DNA of 64,000 nt from Proteiniphilum sp. (GTDB lineage: Bacteria > Bacteroidota > Bacteroidia > Bacteroidales > Dysgonomonadaceae). Location of the stretch: the NCBI GenBank assembly GCA_015478855.1, contig JADMKJ010000176.1, positions 1-64,000 on the forward strand. The letters run 5' to 3'. The notes under the pieces are model-generated. The model saw only the letters and a list, made by a program, of their open reading frames with translations. It ran no database searches and was not told where the DNA came from. Made by a program: the position numbers and the translations under genes. Every line of letters begins with the position of its first letter. Position 1 is the stretch's first letter. Below are positions 19,479-28,700 of this stretch, one piece after another.

Positions 19479-19483
19479 ATTTG
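19476..19483 (+). promoter_or_regulatory. -7 element TAAATTTG overlapping the LOG stop codon
   Basis: TAAATTTGC; ORF begins at 19512. Confidence 0.4.
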
Positions 19484-19511
19484 CGGGATGTGATATCAAC
19501 AGAGGATAAAG

Positions 19512-20405
19512 GTGCCCGACAATAGAACAGATACAATACAAAATGCTCTTCCACTCTTTCTGAAAGCGGAAAAGTATCCATACGAGCCTGATTCACTGAT
19601 GATGAATTTTGGTGTGTATGAATATCTTCCTACAGACAAGTCACATCTTTTTTTTAATTCTGATACAGCCGTAACGGGTACAAGCCCATTGCTGCTGTCT
19701 GGTATTGAGGGTGTCACCATGCCCTTTTCTCCCTGGACTTCGAGTGTGATCTTTCTGCTAATGCTGGTTAATTTCATGTTGTTCGCTTTCATTTTTCATA
19801 AAGAGGGAGTTGCCTTGACAGCCAACTTTAAACAAATATTTACTTTAGGTAAGCGAGCAGCTCTTCTCCGTAAGGAACAGGTGACCATCACCGAGGCCTG
19901 GGGCGAGTTCTTTATGATTGTGCAGACGATCCTGGTCATCACCATACTTCTCTTTACCTATTTGTGGGATAGAGGTCTCTCTATGCTCTCATACACAGAA
20001 TTAACACTGAGCTTCCTCTTTATCTTTTTCGCGTTCTCCCTTTTTGTGTGCCTGAAGATATTGATGTATAAAACTATTGGCACCTTCTTTTTACGGGTAG
20101 AGATGAAGAATTGGGTTACTCAATATTCAAGGCTGTTTGAGCTGGGCGGAATTGTTTTGTTACTACCGGTAGTCTGTTACATCTATTTACATGAATTAAG
20201 AAATATTATACAGATATTTTTTATTATACTCTTTTTTATCACTCGCCTGGTGATTGTGATTGAGTTATTAAATATTTTTGTTAAAAATAAAGTCGGGTTT
20301 TTTTATTTTTTTGCCTATCTTTGCGGAACTGAAATTGCGCCCTATTTACTATTCTATAAAGGAGTGCTATCAATCATAAGTATTGCAGCAAATAACATTG
20401 TATGA
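19512..20405 (+). CDS. DUF4271-like multi-pass membrane protein
   Basis: several hydrophobic segments; directly upstream of hemD. Confidence 0.6.
   Translation: MPDNRTDTIQNALPLFLKAEKYPYEPDSLMMNFGVYEYLPTDKSHLFFNSDTAVTGTSPLLLSGIEGVTMPFSPWTSSVIFLLMLVNFMLFAFIFHKEGVALTANFKQIFTLGKRAALLRKEQVTITEAWGEFFMIVQTILVITILLFTYLWDRGLSMLSYTELTLSFLFIFFAFSLFVCLKILMYKTIGTFFLRVEMKNWVTQYSRLFELGGIVLLLPVVCYIYLHELRNIIQIFFIILFFITRLVIVIELLNIFVKNKVGFFYFFAYLCGTEIAPYLLFYKGVLSIISIAANNIV
20316..20323 (+). promoter_or_regulatory. internal -7 element TATCTTTG upstream of hemD
   Basis: TAnnTTTGC inside the DUF4271 ORF. Confidence 0.35.
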
Positions 20406-21163
20406 ACGCCCGGAAAGTAAAGAAAATTCTTATTTCACAACCCAGACCCAATAGCGAAAAGTCTCCCTATTACGATCTTGCGGAAAAGTATCATGTGGAT
20501 GTACATTTCTATCCATTTATAAAGGTAGAGAGAGTATCACTCAAAGAGTTTCGTCAGCAACGAATAAACATTTTGGATTTTTCAGCGATTGTATTCACCG
20601 CCCGCACAGCAGTGGATAAATTCTTTTCAATCTGTGAAGAGTTGAAGATCGTGATACCAGAAACGATGAAATATTTTTGTGTTTCGGAGACTGTTGCACT
20701 TTATCTGCAAAAGTATATCATCTACAGGAAAAGAAAAATCTTTTTCAGTCAAACCGGTAAGATAGATGGATTGAACAATGCTTTTACGAAGCATTCAAAG
20801 GAGAAGTTTCTTTTTCCTGTTCCCGAAGAACATAATGAAGAGATTAGTTCATATCTTGATACAAAAAAAATCAACTACACGAAGAGTGTAATGTACAGGA
20901 CGGTGAGTAACACATTTGAAGAGGGAGAACAATTGGATTACGATATGATCATCTTCTTCAGTCCTCTCGGAATCCACTCACTGGTAACTAATTTCCCCGA
21001 TTTCAAACAGGGTGATATGGCCATCGGATGCTTCGGTAATACTACGGCGAAGACGGTGGTTGAGTTAGGGATGCGGCTCGACTGTGAGGCGCCTCAGCCT
21101 GATTATCCGTCAATGACAGCTGCACTGGAGGCATTCCTCAAAGAGAATCATAAAAACAGTTAA
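20402..21163 (+). CDS. hemD: uroporphyrinogen-III synthase
   Basis: KKILISQPRPNSEKSPYYDLAEKY...FTARTAVDKFF...FFSPLGIHSLV. Confidence 0.8.
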   Translation: MNARKVKKILISQPRPNSEKSPYYDLAEKYHVDVHFYPFIKVERVSLKEFRQQRINILDFSAIVFTARTAVDKFFSICEELKIVIPETMKYFCVSETVALYLQKYIIYRKRKIFFSQTGKIDGLNNAFTKHSKEKFLFPVPEEHNEEISSYLDTKKINYTKSVMYRTVSNTFEEGEQLDYDMIIFFSPLGIHSLVTNFPDFKQGDMAIGCFGNTTAKTVVELGMRLDCEAPQPDYPSMTAALEAFLKENHKNS

Positions 21164-21193
21164 TTCCCGGTAACGAGTCCGGTTTTATAACGT

Positions 21194-21230
21194 GAGCCGA
21201 TGAAATCCATTGTGAATTCATCGGCTCTTT
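21194..21230. terminator. hairpin between convergent hemD and tatD
   Basis: GAGCCGATGAA (21194-21204) / TTCATCGGCTC (21217-21227), perfect 11-bp stem followed by TTT. Confidence 0.75.
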
Positions 21231-21257
21231 ATTGATTTTATCCCATGTAGTGGAGTA

Positions 21258-21959
21258 TTATTCACCCTCCTCCTCTTCGTCCGGATAATAAGGTTTGGGT
21301 GGTGGTAAAGCCGGAAATATCCTCCGTACATTTTCAGCGATTCTACCGGCAAACTCCTCCACCTCCATATTTAGTGCCAGAGCGGTTTGTAAATAGATCT
21401 CCCTGATTGTCATCTCATCCTCATCTGTCTCGCAGAAAAGTGAGTCGAGGGGTATCAGCTGCATCGATTCCACATTGATGTTGTCACCGATGGAAAAGAG
21501 AAATCCCTCTTTGATAAGTCGTTTTGTGAGCTCAGGCCTGCCGCGGTAGCCATGTATGATCCACGGCTCCGTCGGCCTTGTCTCTTTTCTCACCTGTATC
21601 AGCTCTTCCCAGGCTTTCACGCAGTGAATGATCACTGGTTTGCTCAGTTTTTCAGAGAGCTTAATATGCTTCTTGAATACAGCCGTTTGTACTTCAAAGG
21701 AAGGTCCTTTAAGGCGGTCCAGGCCTGTCTCGCCAATGGCGATTATACGCGGGTTTGGTGCAATCTCATTCAGATACGCCATCTGTGTGTCGCTATCTTC
21801 TGAATACCAGGGGTGTATGCCGCATGAGAAAGCATGACGCTCATACGATTCTTTGGCTACTTCAAACTCAAGGGGGTATACATCGAAGATACACGAGTGA
21901 TAGGGATCATCGTTATCCTCGAGAAAAATCTGATGGGTGTGTACGTCGTAAAATTCCAT
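21258..21959 (-). CDS. TatD-family hydrolase
   Basis: MEFYDVHTHQIF, CGIHPWYS, IAIGETGLDR, PVIIHCVKAWEEL. Confidence 0.85.
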   Translation of the reverse strand: MEFYDVHTHQIFLEDNDDPYHSCIFDVYPLEFEVAKESYERHAFSCGIHPWYSEDSDTQMAYLNEIAPNPRIIAIGETGLDRLKGPSFEVQTAVFKKHIKLSEKLSKPVIIHCVKAWEELIQVRKETRPTEPWIIHGYRGRPELTKRLIKEGFLFSIGDNINVESMQLIPLDSLFCETDEDEMTIREIYLQTALALNMEVEEFAGRIAENVRRIFPALPPPKPYYPDEEEEGE

Positions 21960-21962
21960 ACG

Positions 21963-22238
21963 TTATATCTCCTCTGCTTTCGACTTGTTTTTCTTAGGCC
22001 TTGGTTCTGGCACCGGATCGAACCCCGATCCACCCCATGGGTTACAGCTTAAGATGCGCCTGGCAGACAAGTAAGAGCCCCTGAAAGGGCCATGTTTTTT
22101 TAAAGCTTCTATCGTATAAACAGAACAGCTGGGTGTATAGCGGCAGCTGGGCGGCGTGAGAGGGGAGATTACAGCCCGGTAGAAATAGACGGGAAGAAGA
22201 AAAATCCACGTCAGGAGATTCTTTAACCCTTTCAACAT
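21963..22238 (-). CDS. yidD: membrane protein insertion efficiency factor
   Basis: [32 protein letters not shown]...[12 protein letters not shown]. Confidence 0.95.
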   Translation of the reverse strand: MLKGLKNLLTWIFLLPVYFYRAVISPLTPPSCRYTPSCSVYTIEALKKHGPFRGSYLSARRILSCNPWGGSGFDPVPEPRPKKNKSKAEEI

Positions 22239-22648
22239 TTTTCTTTTCTTATCTGTTGATTTAGTTCTCTCATCGCTTTTAGTACTCCTTTTTCAATTGT
22301 GACATAATCGCTCAGCTCATCTTTTACATAGATGAATGCCATCTCCATATGCACTGATAGCGGTTGTATTGTGTCGAATAACAGATGCTTGTTCAGCCTG
22401 TATACCTCTCTGAACAGCCTCTTCATACGATTGCGACCTACAGCCGCTTTCACTCTTTTTTTAGGGATGCTGATCATTACCGACAGGGGTTCTGTAGAAG
22501 TATCTGCTGTCTCCAGGTAGATAACCCTGAAGGGGTACGCCATAAAGGAACGTCCGTGGGTAAAGAGGGTTTCAATCCTTCTTTCTCCTGACATACGTTC
22601 TTTTTTAGTAAATCTGAAGCGCTCTTCTTCATTCATAGATAAAAGCAT
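22232..22648 (-). CDS. rnpA: ribonuclease P protein component
   Basis: [41 protein letters not shown]. Confidence 0.95.
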   Translation of the reverse strand: MLLSMNEEERFRFTKKERMSGERRIETLFTHGRSFMAYPFRVIYLETADTSTEPLSVMISIPKKRVKAAVGRNRMKRLFREVYRLNKHLLFDTIQPLSVHMEMAFIYVKDELSDYVTIEKGVLKAMRELNQQIRKEKC

Positions 22649-22752
22649 TCCTCCGAAAGCAATTACAAAGCAAAGATAATTGTTTTTGGCATCAATTATT
22701 GTTTTTAGGAAAAAAAAGTGGATAAGTGGATAACGGAGGAGCCGGTGAACTG

Positions 22753-23379
22753 TTACTTTCTTCCGAAATCAGCCGGGATCTCACCCCATTTTTTGGTCTC
22801 CCACTTCAGGATAGGATTCTTGTAGCTGTTCTCCCTCAACCATTTTTCTGCACGTGCGATCAGATCGAAGAGAGGCCTGTTGCGTTCAGACTGCTCCAGT
22901 TTTGTGTTGCACTTTTTTCTTTCTACCCATTTCATCGCGTTCACACTATCGGTATAGAGAGGAGTCTCCCTGCCACTCTTCTGCAGCAGTGCCAGGGCAT
23001 GAACAATTGCAAGGAACTCACCTATATTGTTGGTGCCCTCTTCCAGCGGACCTACATGGAAAATCTCAACACCATCGGCAACAAAAACACCCCGATACTC
23101 CATCAAACCCGGATTACCACTGCATGCGGCATCCACGGCAATACTTTCCCGGATGATTGATGTGGCTGATGTTTGTTCGGTTGGTTGATAGTTTTTTTTG
23201 CTGTTCAGGTGTTTCCATGGATTCTCATTGAACGCTTTTTTTGCTTCCTCCAAGGAGGTGAAAGATTTATAGCGGGCATTTTCAAAACCAAAAACCTGCA
23301 ACCTACACTCCTCCCATGAGGAGTAAATGCCCGGTTTCACCCCCTGCCATACCACATAGAATTTTTCTCGCGCCATCAT
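22753..23379 (-). CDS. rnhA: viroplasmin-domain ribonuclease H
   Basis: KFYVVWQGVKPGIYSSWEECRLQVFGFENARYKSF + RNase H core AVDAACSGNPG...YTDSVNAMKW. Confidence 0.85.
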   Translation of the reverse strand: MMAREKFYVVWQGVKPGIYSSWEECRLQVFGFENARYKSFTSLEEAKKAFNENPWKHLNSKKNYQPTEQTSATSIIRESIAVDAACSGNPGLMEYRGVFVADGVEIFHVGPLEEGTNNIGEFLAIVHALALLQKSGRETPLYTDSVNAMKWVERKKCNTKLEQSERNRPLFDLIARAEKWLRENSYKNPILKWETKKWGEIPADFGRK

Positions 23380-23387
23380 TCACCTTT

Positions 23388-23843
23388 TCACATCGATTCC
23401 AGTATATAGGGTGTCAGATCCTCCTGTGTGGTCGGATTAATCTGTTTTTCCTCTATAGTGATGATGCTGTCAACGATAAAATTTGTATACCCGCGCCATG
23501 GCAGTTTGCCGAAATACTCCCTGTAATGCAGCTGAACGATCTTGCCGCTGGCAACCATCAAACGCTGGGCGATCTCTTTGTCTTCAACCGAGAAATCGAA
23601 CTGATTCGATTGCAGTCCTCCCGGCTGATCGGCACGAAAACCGGACTGTATCAGCTTTCCCTCGTAGGTTTTGAATACTACCCCTTTGTAGACGAGATAG
23701 TTCAGCTCTCCCGATTTCACGCCGGTGCCAAAGACATAGTAGTAGCGGACATAAACGAATATTGCCAGTGACAATATCAATATGCCAAGGAACCAACGGA
23801 GTGCCTTGCGGCTCTTTTTCCTCTTAGGAGTTAAGTCATCCAT
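23388..23843 (-). CDS. conserved single-pass membrane protein, unknown function
   Basis: N-terminal TM segment; intact ORF adjacent to rnhA. Confidence 0.6.
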   Translation of the reverse strand: MDDLTPKRKKSRKALRWFLGILILSLAIFVYVRYYYVFGTGVKSGELNYLVYKGVVFKTYEGKLIQSGFRADQPGGLQSNQFDFSVEDKEIAQRLMVASGKIVQLHYREYFGKLPWRGYTNFIVDSIITIEEKQINPTTQEDLTPYILESM

Positions 23844-23938
23844 AAATAATATCTTATTTGTGATTGTAAAGGTACATCATTTTTGACTTTTTAAGTGAAT
23901 GAATGCACAAAAATCGATGCTTTTAACCCAAATTGACT

Positions 23939-23946
23939 TAACTTTG
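23939..23946 (+). promoter_or_regulatory. -7 element TAACTTTG upstream of C1 peptidase
   Basis: TAnnTTTGT match. Confidence 0.45.
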
Positions 23947-24017
23947 TAGAGATATGAAACAGGCATTAGTCTTCCTGTCACATAAAAACTGATTCTACAA
24001 TTCTAAAATGTTTATCA

Positions 24018-25187
24018 ATGAAAAAGTTGCTTTTTACCCTCACTTTACTGTTATCAGTACTTACCGTCTCAGCACAGAGTGTATATCAATTTAAAGTCAT
24101 CAAAGAGAATCCTGTCACAGAGGTGAAAAATCAGTCCAGTACGGGCACTTGCTGGAGTTTTTCGGGTGTGGGACTTCTTGAGTCGGAATTACTCAGGATG
24201 GGTAAAGGCAGGTTTGATCTTTCAGAGATGTATATCGTACGCAAAAACTATGAAGATAAAGCACTCAAGCATGCAAGGCTGCACGGAAACCTCAACTTTG
24301 CTGCCGGAGGTTCTTTTGCCGATGTGATTGAGACCATCAACAATTTCGGGATAATACCTGAAGAGAGCTACAAAGGACTCAACTACGGCTCCGAAACACA
24401 CAATCATGGTGAACTGGATAAGGTCCTGAAGGGATACATGGATGGCATCATAGGAGCAAGAGCGCTTTCACCGGTATGGTTCAACGCTTTTTCAGGTATA
24501 CTCGACACCTATCTTGGGGAGGTGCCTGAAACCTTTACCTATGAAGGGCAGCAATATACACCACACACCTTTGCTTCATTTCTGGGTTTGAATCAGGATG
24601 AGTATATTTCACTCACCTCGTTCAACCATCACCCTTACTACAAGCCGTTTGCTTTAGAAGTGCCTGATAACTGGCGTTGGGCTGATTCCTATAATCTACC
24701 GGTGGAGGAGATGATGGAGGTGATAGATAATGCCATCAAAAAAGGTTACACCATTGCATGGGCTTCAGATGTAAGTGAAGCCGGATTCTCACGTGAAGGA
24801 ATTGCTATCGTGCCTGATGAAAGTGCCGCTGAAAATGCCGGATCTGATCAGGCCAGATGGCTGGGACTCTCCAGCCGTGAACGCGATGCCGAGATGAGAG
24901 TACGTGTGGGAAGAGAGATCCTGGCTGAGAAAACGATCACACAGGAGATGCGTCAACTTTCATTTGACGACTACTCCACCACCGATGATCACGGAATGCA
25001 GATATACGGTATTGCTGAGGATCAAGAGGGCAATAAGTTCTATATGGTGAAGAATTCATGGGGACAAACAGGTCCTTATAATGGATTGTGGTATGCCTCC
25101 GACTCTTTTATCCGCTATAAAACCCTGAGTATTGTGATGCATAAGGATGCATTACCCTCATCGATCACCAGGAAGCTGGGATTATAG
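24018..25187 (+). CDS. secreted C1-family (bleomycin hydrolase/aminopeptidase C-like) cysteine peptidase
   Basis: signal peptide; SSTGTCWSFSGVGLLESEL; DDHGMQIYGIA; VKNSWGQTGPYNG. Confidence 0.85.
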   Translation: MKKLLFTLTLLLSVLTVSAQSVYQFKVIKENPVTEVKNQSSTGTCWSFSGVGLLESELLRMGKGRFDLSEMYIVRKNYEDKALKHARLHGNLNFAAGGSFADVIETINNFGIIPEESYKGLNYGSETHNHGELDKVLKGYMDGIIGARALSPVWFNAFSGILDTYLGEVPETFTYEGQQYTPHTFASFLGLNQDEYISLTSFNHHPYYKPFALEVPDNWRWADSYNLPVEEMMEVIDNAIKKGYTIAWASDVSEAGFSREGIAIVPDESAAENAGSDQARWLGLSSRERDAEMRVRVGREILAEKTITQEMRQLSFDDYSTTDDHGMQIYGIAEDQEGNKFYMVKNSWGQTGPYNGLWYASDSFIRYKTLSIVMHKDALPSSITRKLGL

Positions 25188-25207
25188 TTTTTCCAGGCGC
25201 AGGTCAT

Positions 25208-26512
25208 ATGAATACAGCAGAATTACATTCTCTTTTTCTCAAAAATCCCACAATCACAACTGATTCAAGGATATGCACCAGAGGATCAATGTTCTTTGCA
25301 CTCAAAGGAGAGAACTTTAACGGAAATCTGTTTGCTGAACAAGCACTGGAGGCGGGTTGTGCTTATGCAGTCGTAGATGAATGGCCGGAGGATAAACCTG
25401 TGGGAGAGCGGTTTATCATCGTTGATGATGTCCTCGTTTCTCTGCAGAAGCTGGCCAACTACCATCGCAGGAAGCTGAAGATCCCGATCATCGGCATCAC
25501 CGGTACCAACGGAAAGACAACCACCAAGGAGCTTATCGCCATAGCCCTCACCCGTGAGTTCAGGGTGGCCTTTACCGAGGGGAATTTAAACAATCATATT
25601 GGTGTTCCGCTTACCCTGCTCTCAATGAACAGATCACATGAGATTGGAGTGGTGGAGATGGGAGCCAATCATCCGGGAGATATAAGGGAGTTGTGCGAAA
25701 TTGCTGAGCCCAACTACGGACTGATCACCAACGTGGGCAGAGCGCATCTGGAGGGATTCGGGACATTTGAGCAGCTTGTTGCCACAAAGGGTGAGTTGTA
25801 CAACTATATCCGTGAAAAGGAGGGAAAAGTCTTCGTGAATAAGGAGAATAAGATTTTATATGAGTTATCGGATGGGATGGATCGTATCCTTTACGGCAGG
25901 AACGATGCCTCACTCTTTGCCTCAGGCAGAATTGCCGACGCCACACCTTTTCTGGAGTTCGACTGGAGCTTTTTCGACAGTTCCTACAGGGTGAAGACCA
26001 ATCTGGTAGGTGAATTCAATTTCGAAAATGCAATTGCCGCAGTGGCGGTTTGTAAATTTTTCGGGATCAATGCAGAACGTATAAGTGCTGCTCTCGAAGA
26101 GTATGAGCCTAAGAACAACCGCTCACAGTTCAAACGTACCGGGATGAATGATCTGATTATCGATGCATACAATGCGAACCCTACCAGCATGAAAGCCTCG
26201 CTGGAATTCTTCACATCGATACCCACCACATTGCCAAAGATGGTTATTCTTGGTGAGATGAAAGAGCTTGGAGATGTAGGTGATGAGGAACACCGCAAGA
26301 TGGTGCAATTTCTCAGGAAACAACCCTACGACAGAGTCTACCTGGTGGGGTCCGTTTTTAAGAATCAAACCGATGCCGGTGATATCTTTCATCTCTTTGA
26401 AGATGTGGATGAGTTAATAGGTTTTCTGAAAAAAGAACCGGTAAGCAATCACTATATTTTGTTGAAAGGTTCTCACTCCATCCATCTGGAGAAGGCTGTG
26501 GATTATCTCTGA
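25208..26512 (+). CDS. murF: UDP-N-acetylmuramoyl-tripeptide--D-alanyl-D-alanine ligase
   Basis: TDSRICTRGSMFFALKGENFNGN; GITGTNGKTTTKEL; DAYNANPTSMKASLE. Confidence 0.93.
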   Translation: MNTAELHSLFLKNPTITTDSRICTRGSMFFALKGENFNGNLFAEQALEAGCAYAVVDEWPEDKPVGERFIIVDDVLVSLQKLANYHRRKLKIPIIGITGTNGKTTTKELIAIALTREFRVAFTEGNLNNHIGVPLTLLSMNRSHEIGVVEMGANHPGDIRELCEIAEPNYGLITNVGRAHLEGFGTFEQLVATKGELYNYIREKEGKVFVNKENKILYELSDGMDRILYGRNDASLFASGRIADATPFLEFDWSFFDSSYRVKTNLVGEFNFENAIAAVAVCKFFGINAERISAALEEYEPKNNRSQFKRTGMNDLIIDAYNANPTSMKASLEFFTSIPTTLPKMVILGEMKELGDVGDEEHRKMVQFLRKQPYDRVYLVGSVFKNQTDAGDIFHLFEDVDELIGFLKKEPVSNHYILLKGSHSIHLEKAVDYL

Positions 26513-26513
26513 G

Positions 26514-27650
26514 TTATTTCATAAAGGTTACTGTCAGCATTACCATCTCAGAGACCGTGCCGATACGATATTGCGGTCCTACCAGACCAATACCGGAGGT
26601 GACATAGACATGGGTGTCCCCTTTTTTCTTGTAACCATGAGCTACTTCAAAGAGCATTTCAGTGGCGATGTTACCGGGAAAAGCCTGGCCATGGTGCGTA
26701 TGGCCATATAGAGCGATATCTACCCCAGCTTCTGCCTCCTCATCCAGGTTGTTGGGTGTGTGATTCAGCAAAATCACCGGTTTCGATCTATCCACCTGCT
26801 GGTCAGTGAGAAGATCCTCCGTTGACTTCCGGTGATGGATGACAATATCTTCACGGCCCACCACATAAAATGCACTGTCAACCAATACAGCAGAATCCCG
26901 AAGCACGGTGATACCCACATCATTCAGCAGTTTAATCTTCTGCTCACTTTCATACCTGTATTCATGATTACCCGTGCAGGTGTATACACCCAAAGGTGCG
27001 GATAAACGTTTTAGCTCCTCATCCATCCGTTGTTGCAGCACAGGTTCAATTTGTGAGTCGAAGATATCACCTACAAAGAGAATAAGGTCGGGCTGTTGTG
27101 CCATGATCAGATTCACAAATCGGTTTGTGTGACTGCGGTCTATCATCCACCCGAGGTGAAGATCACCTATCATCGCAATACGTACAGAATCAAGATCTCC
27201 CGCTCTCTTGTTCACTGTCACGGGTACCTGCTGCACTACAGCATGCATGAACCTGTATCTTCCATGGATCATGATAGCTGTCACAATCACGATGGTCACA
27301 AGAAAAAAGTGCATCTTCAAACGATGCGGTTGTCTTCTTATTGAGCGGAGAGGATTACGCAGCTGCTTTCTCCATATCAGGTAGCACAGGTCAATGAGCA
27401 ACAATACCCCCCCTGAATAGAGTAGAAAGAGCATCCAGCTGGTTCCCATCACGCGGATCAGCTGTGTTATCTGTTCGGGAAGATGTCGGTAAAAGAAAAA
27501 ACCGGTGGCATAAACCAGCAGTTCAGTCCCAAAAAGAATGGTGAGTATGATGCGTCCCCACTTTTTCCCTTCAAAGGCGTGATAACCCTTCAGATATACC
27601 AGTATATTGATGGTCAGATGAATAATAAACGCATTAATAAGAGCACGCAT
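26514..27650 (-). CDS. membrane-anchored metallophosphoesterase (YkuE-like)
   Basis: IAMIGDLHLGWMIDRS; FVGDIFDSQI; TGNHEY; GHTHHGQ. Confidence 0.85.
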   Translation of the reverse strand: MRALINAFIIHLTINILVYLKGYHAFEGKKWGRIILTILFGTELLVYATGFFFYRHLPEQITQLIRVMGTSWMLFLLYSGGVLLLIDLCYLIWRKQLRNPLRSIRRQPHRLKMHFFLVTIVIVTAIMIHGRYRFMHAVVQQVPVTVNKRAGDLDSVRIAMIGDLHLGWMIDRSHTNRFVNLIMAQQPDLILFVGDIFDSQIEPVLQQRMDEELKRLSAPLGVYTCTGNHEYRYESEQKIKLLNDVGITVLRDSAVLVDSAFYVVGREDIVIHHRKSTEDLLTDQQVDRSKPVILLNHTPNNLDEEAEAGVDIALYGHTHHGQAFPGNIATEMLFEVAHGYKKKGDTHVYVTSGIGLVGPQYRIGTVSEMVMLTVTFMK

Positions 27651-27667
27651 AGAGTGACACTATTGAA

Positions 27668-28270
27668 TTATAAACTTAAAAAGAAGGTGACCCAAAGCGG
27701 TACGGAGAAGTCGATGATCATTCCGTGAAAAAGGGCAACCACCACATATTCCGTTCCGGAAACCTGTGATATGACCGGCAGCGTGGTGTCCATTGTGGTG
27801 GCTCCCCCTGCTGTTATAGGAGCAAGCTTGCCGAACTGTTTCACCATCCAGGGTCCAAGGAGTAGAACGCTGAATTCACGCATAATGTTCGCCATTAGTG
27901 CCACTGTACCCAGTTCAGCCCCCCTGAATTCGGTGATCAGGATACTCGAGAGTGAATAGTAGGCAAATCCCGCACCTACACTCAGGCAATCGGTCAGACT
28001 TCTCTCCGGCATTAGCAGACTCACCAAAGCCACACCACCAAAAGTACCCACGGTAGTGGCGAGCGGTACCAGCATAATTGGCATGCCAAACCTTTTCAGA
28101 GCGATAAACAGGTTTTTTCCCGATCCGATTTGTATCCCCACAAGCAGGAGAAGCAGGTAGAGCACCCATTTCGAAATAGCACTGTCAAGCAATGCTTCAG
28201 GCATCATTCCGCTTATAGTAAGAACCACGCCGGCAGCAAAAAATAACAGATAAATCAGGGATTGTTTCAT
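27668..28270 (-). CDS. LysO-family transporter, C-terminal half
   Basis: LLVGIQIGSGKNLF...GAGFAYYSLSSILITEFRGAELGTVALMANIMREFSVLLLGP. Confidence 0.8.
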   Translation of the reverse strand: MKQSLIYLLFFAAGVVLTISGMMPEALLDSAISKWVLYLLLLLVGIQIGSGKNLFIALKRFGMPIMLVPLATTVGTFGGVALVSLLMPERSLTDCLSVGAGFAYYSLSSILITEFRGAELGTVALMANIMREFSVLLLGPWMVKQFGKLAPITAGGATTMDTTLPVISQVSGTEYVVVALFHGMIIDFSVPLWVTFFLSL

Positions 28271-28274
28271 AGGC

Positions 28275-28628
28275 TCATTCCCCTCTTTTTTTGAAGTAGA
28301 GTTGATAGATCAGTTTCGCACAGAAAAGACAACCCAGGGTTCCTCCGATTGTCAGAAAAAATGCGTCCAGACCTATCGACACGAAATTATTCACCACCTG
28401 GGGGTTGATGCCTACAGATATTCCCAGAAAGAATAGCAGCAGAACCACTGATATGCTTAGCAGGAAGCCTGTATATTGAACGAAAGATGTTTTTCGTAAT
28501 AGGTAACCTATAAGAATGCCGGTGACGATACAAAGGAATATTGGAATCATAAACGGACGGATTGTAAAATTATGCAAAAATAGAAAAAAAAGGCCACACC
28601 CTTTACTAATTATTCGTAACAATGACAT
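28275..28628 (-). CDS. LysO-family transporter, N-terminal half
   Basis: GILIGYLLRKTSFVQYTGFLLSISVVLLLFFLGISVG. Confidence 0.7.
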   Translation of the reverse strand: MSLLRIISKGCGLFFLFLHNFTIRPFMIPIFLCIVTGILIGYLLRKTSFVQYTGFLLSISVVLLLFFLGISVGINPQVVNNFVSIGLDAFFLTIGGTLGCLFCAKLIYQLYFKKRGE

Positions 28629-28700
28629 TTCTTTAAAAAACGAACCATTTTAATGTGTACTTTTAACGCTTCAAATTTATGAATCTAATTTAAGCAATCA

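Noticed and set aside
24785-24800. CACGTGAA-containing sites (also about 38500) as parS
   Set aside because: Four or more mismatches to parS and located in coding sequence far from parAB.
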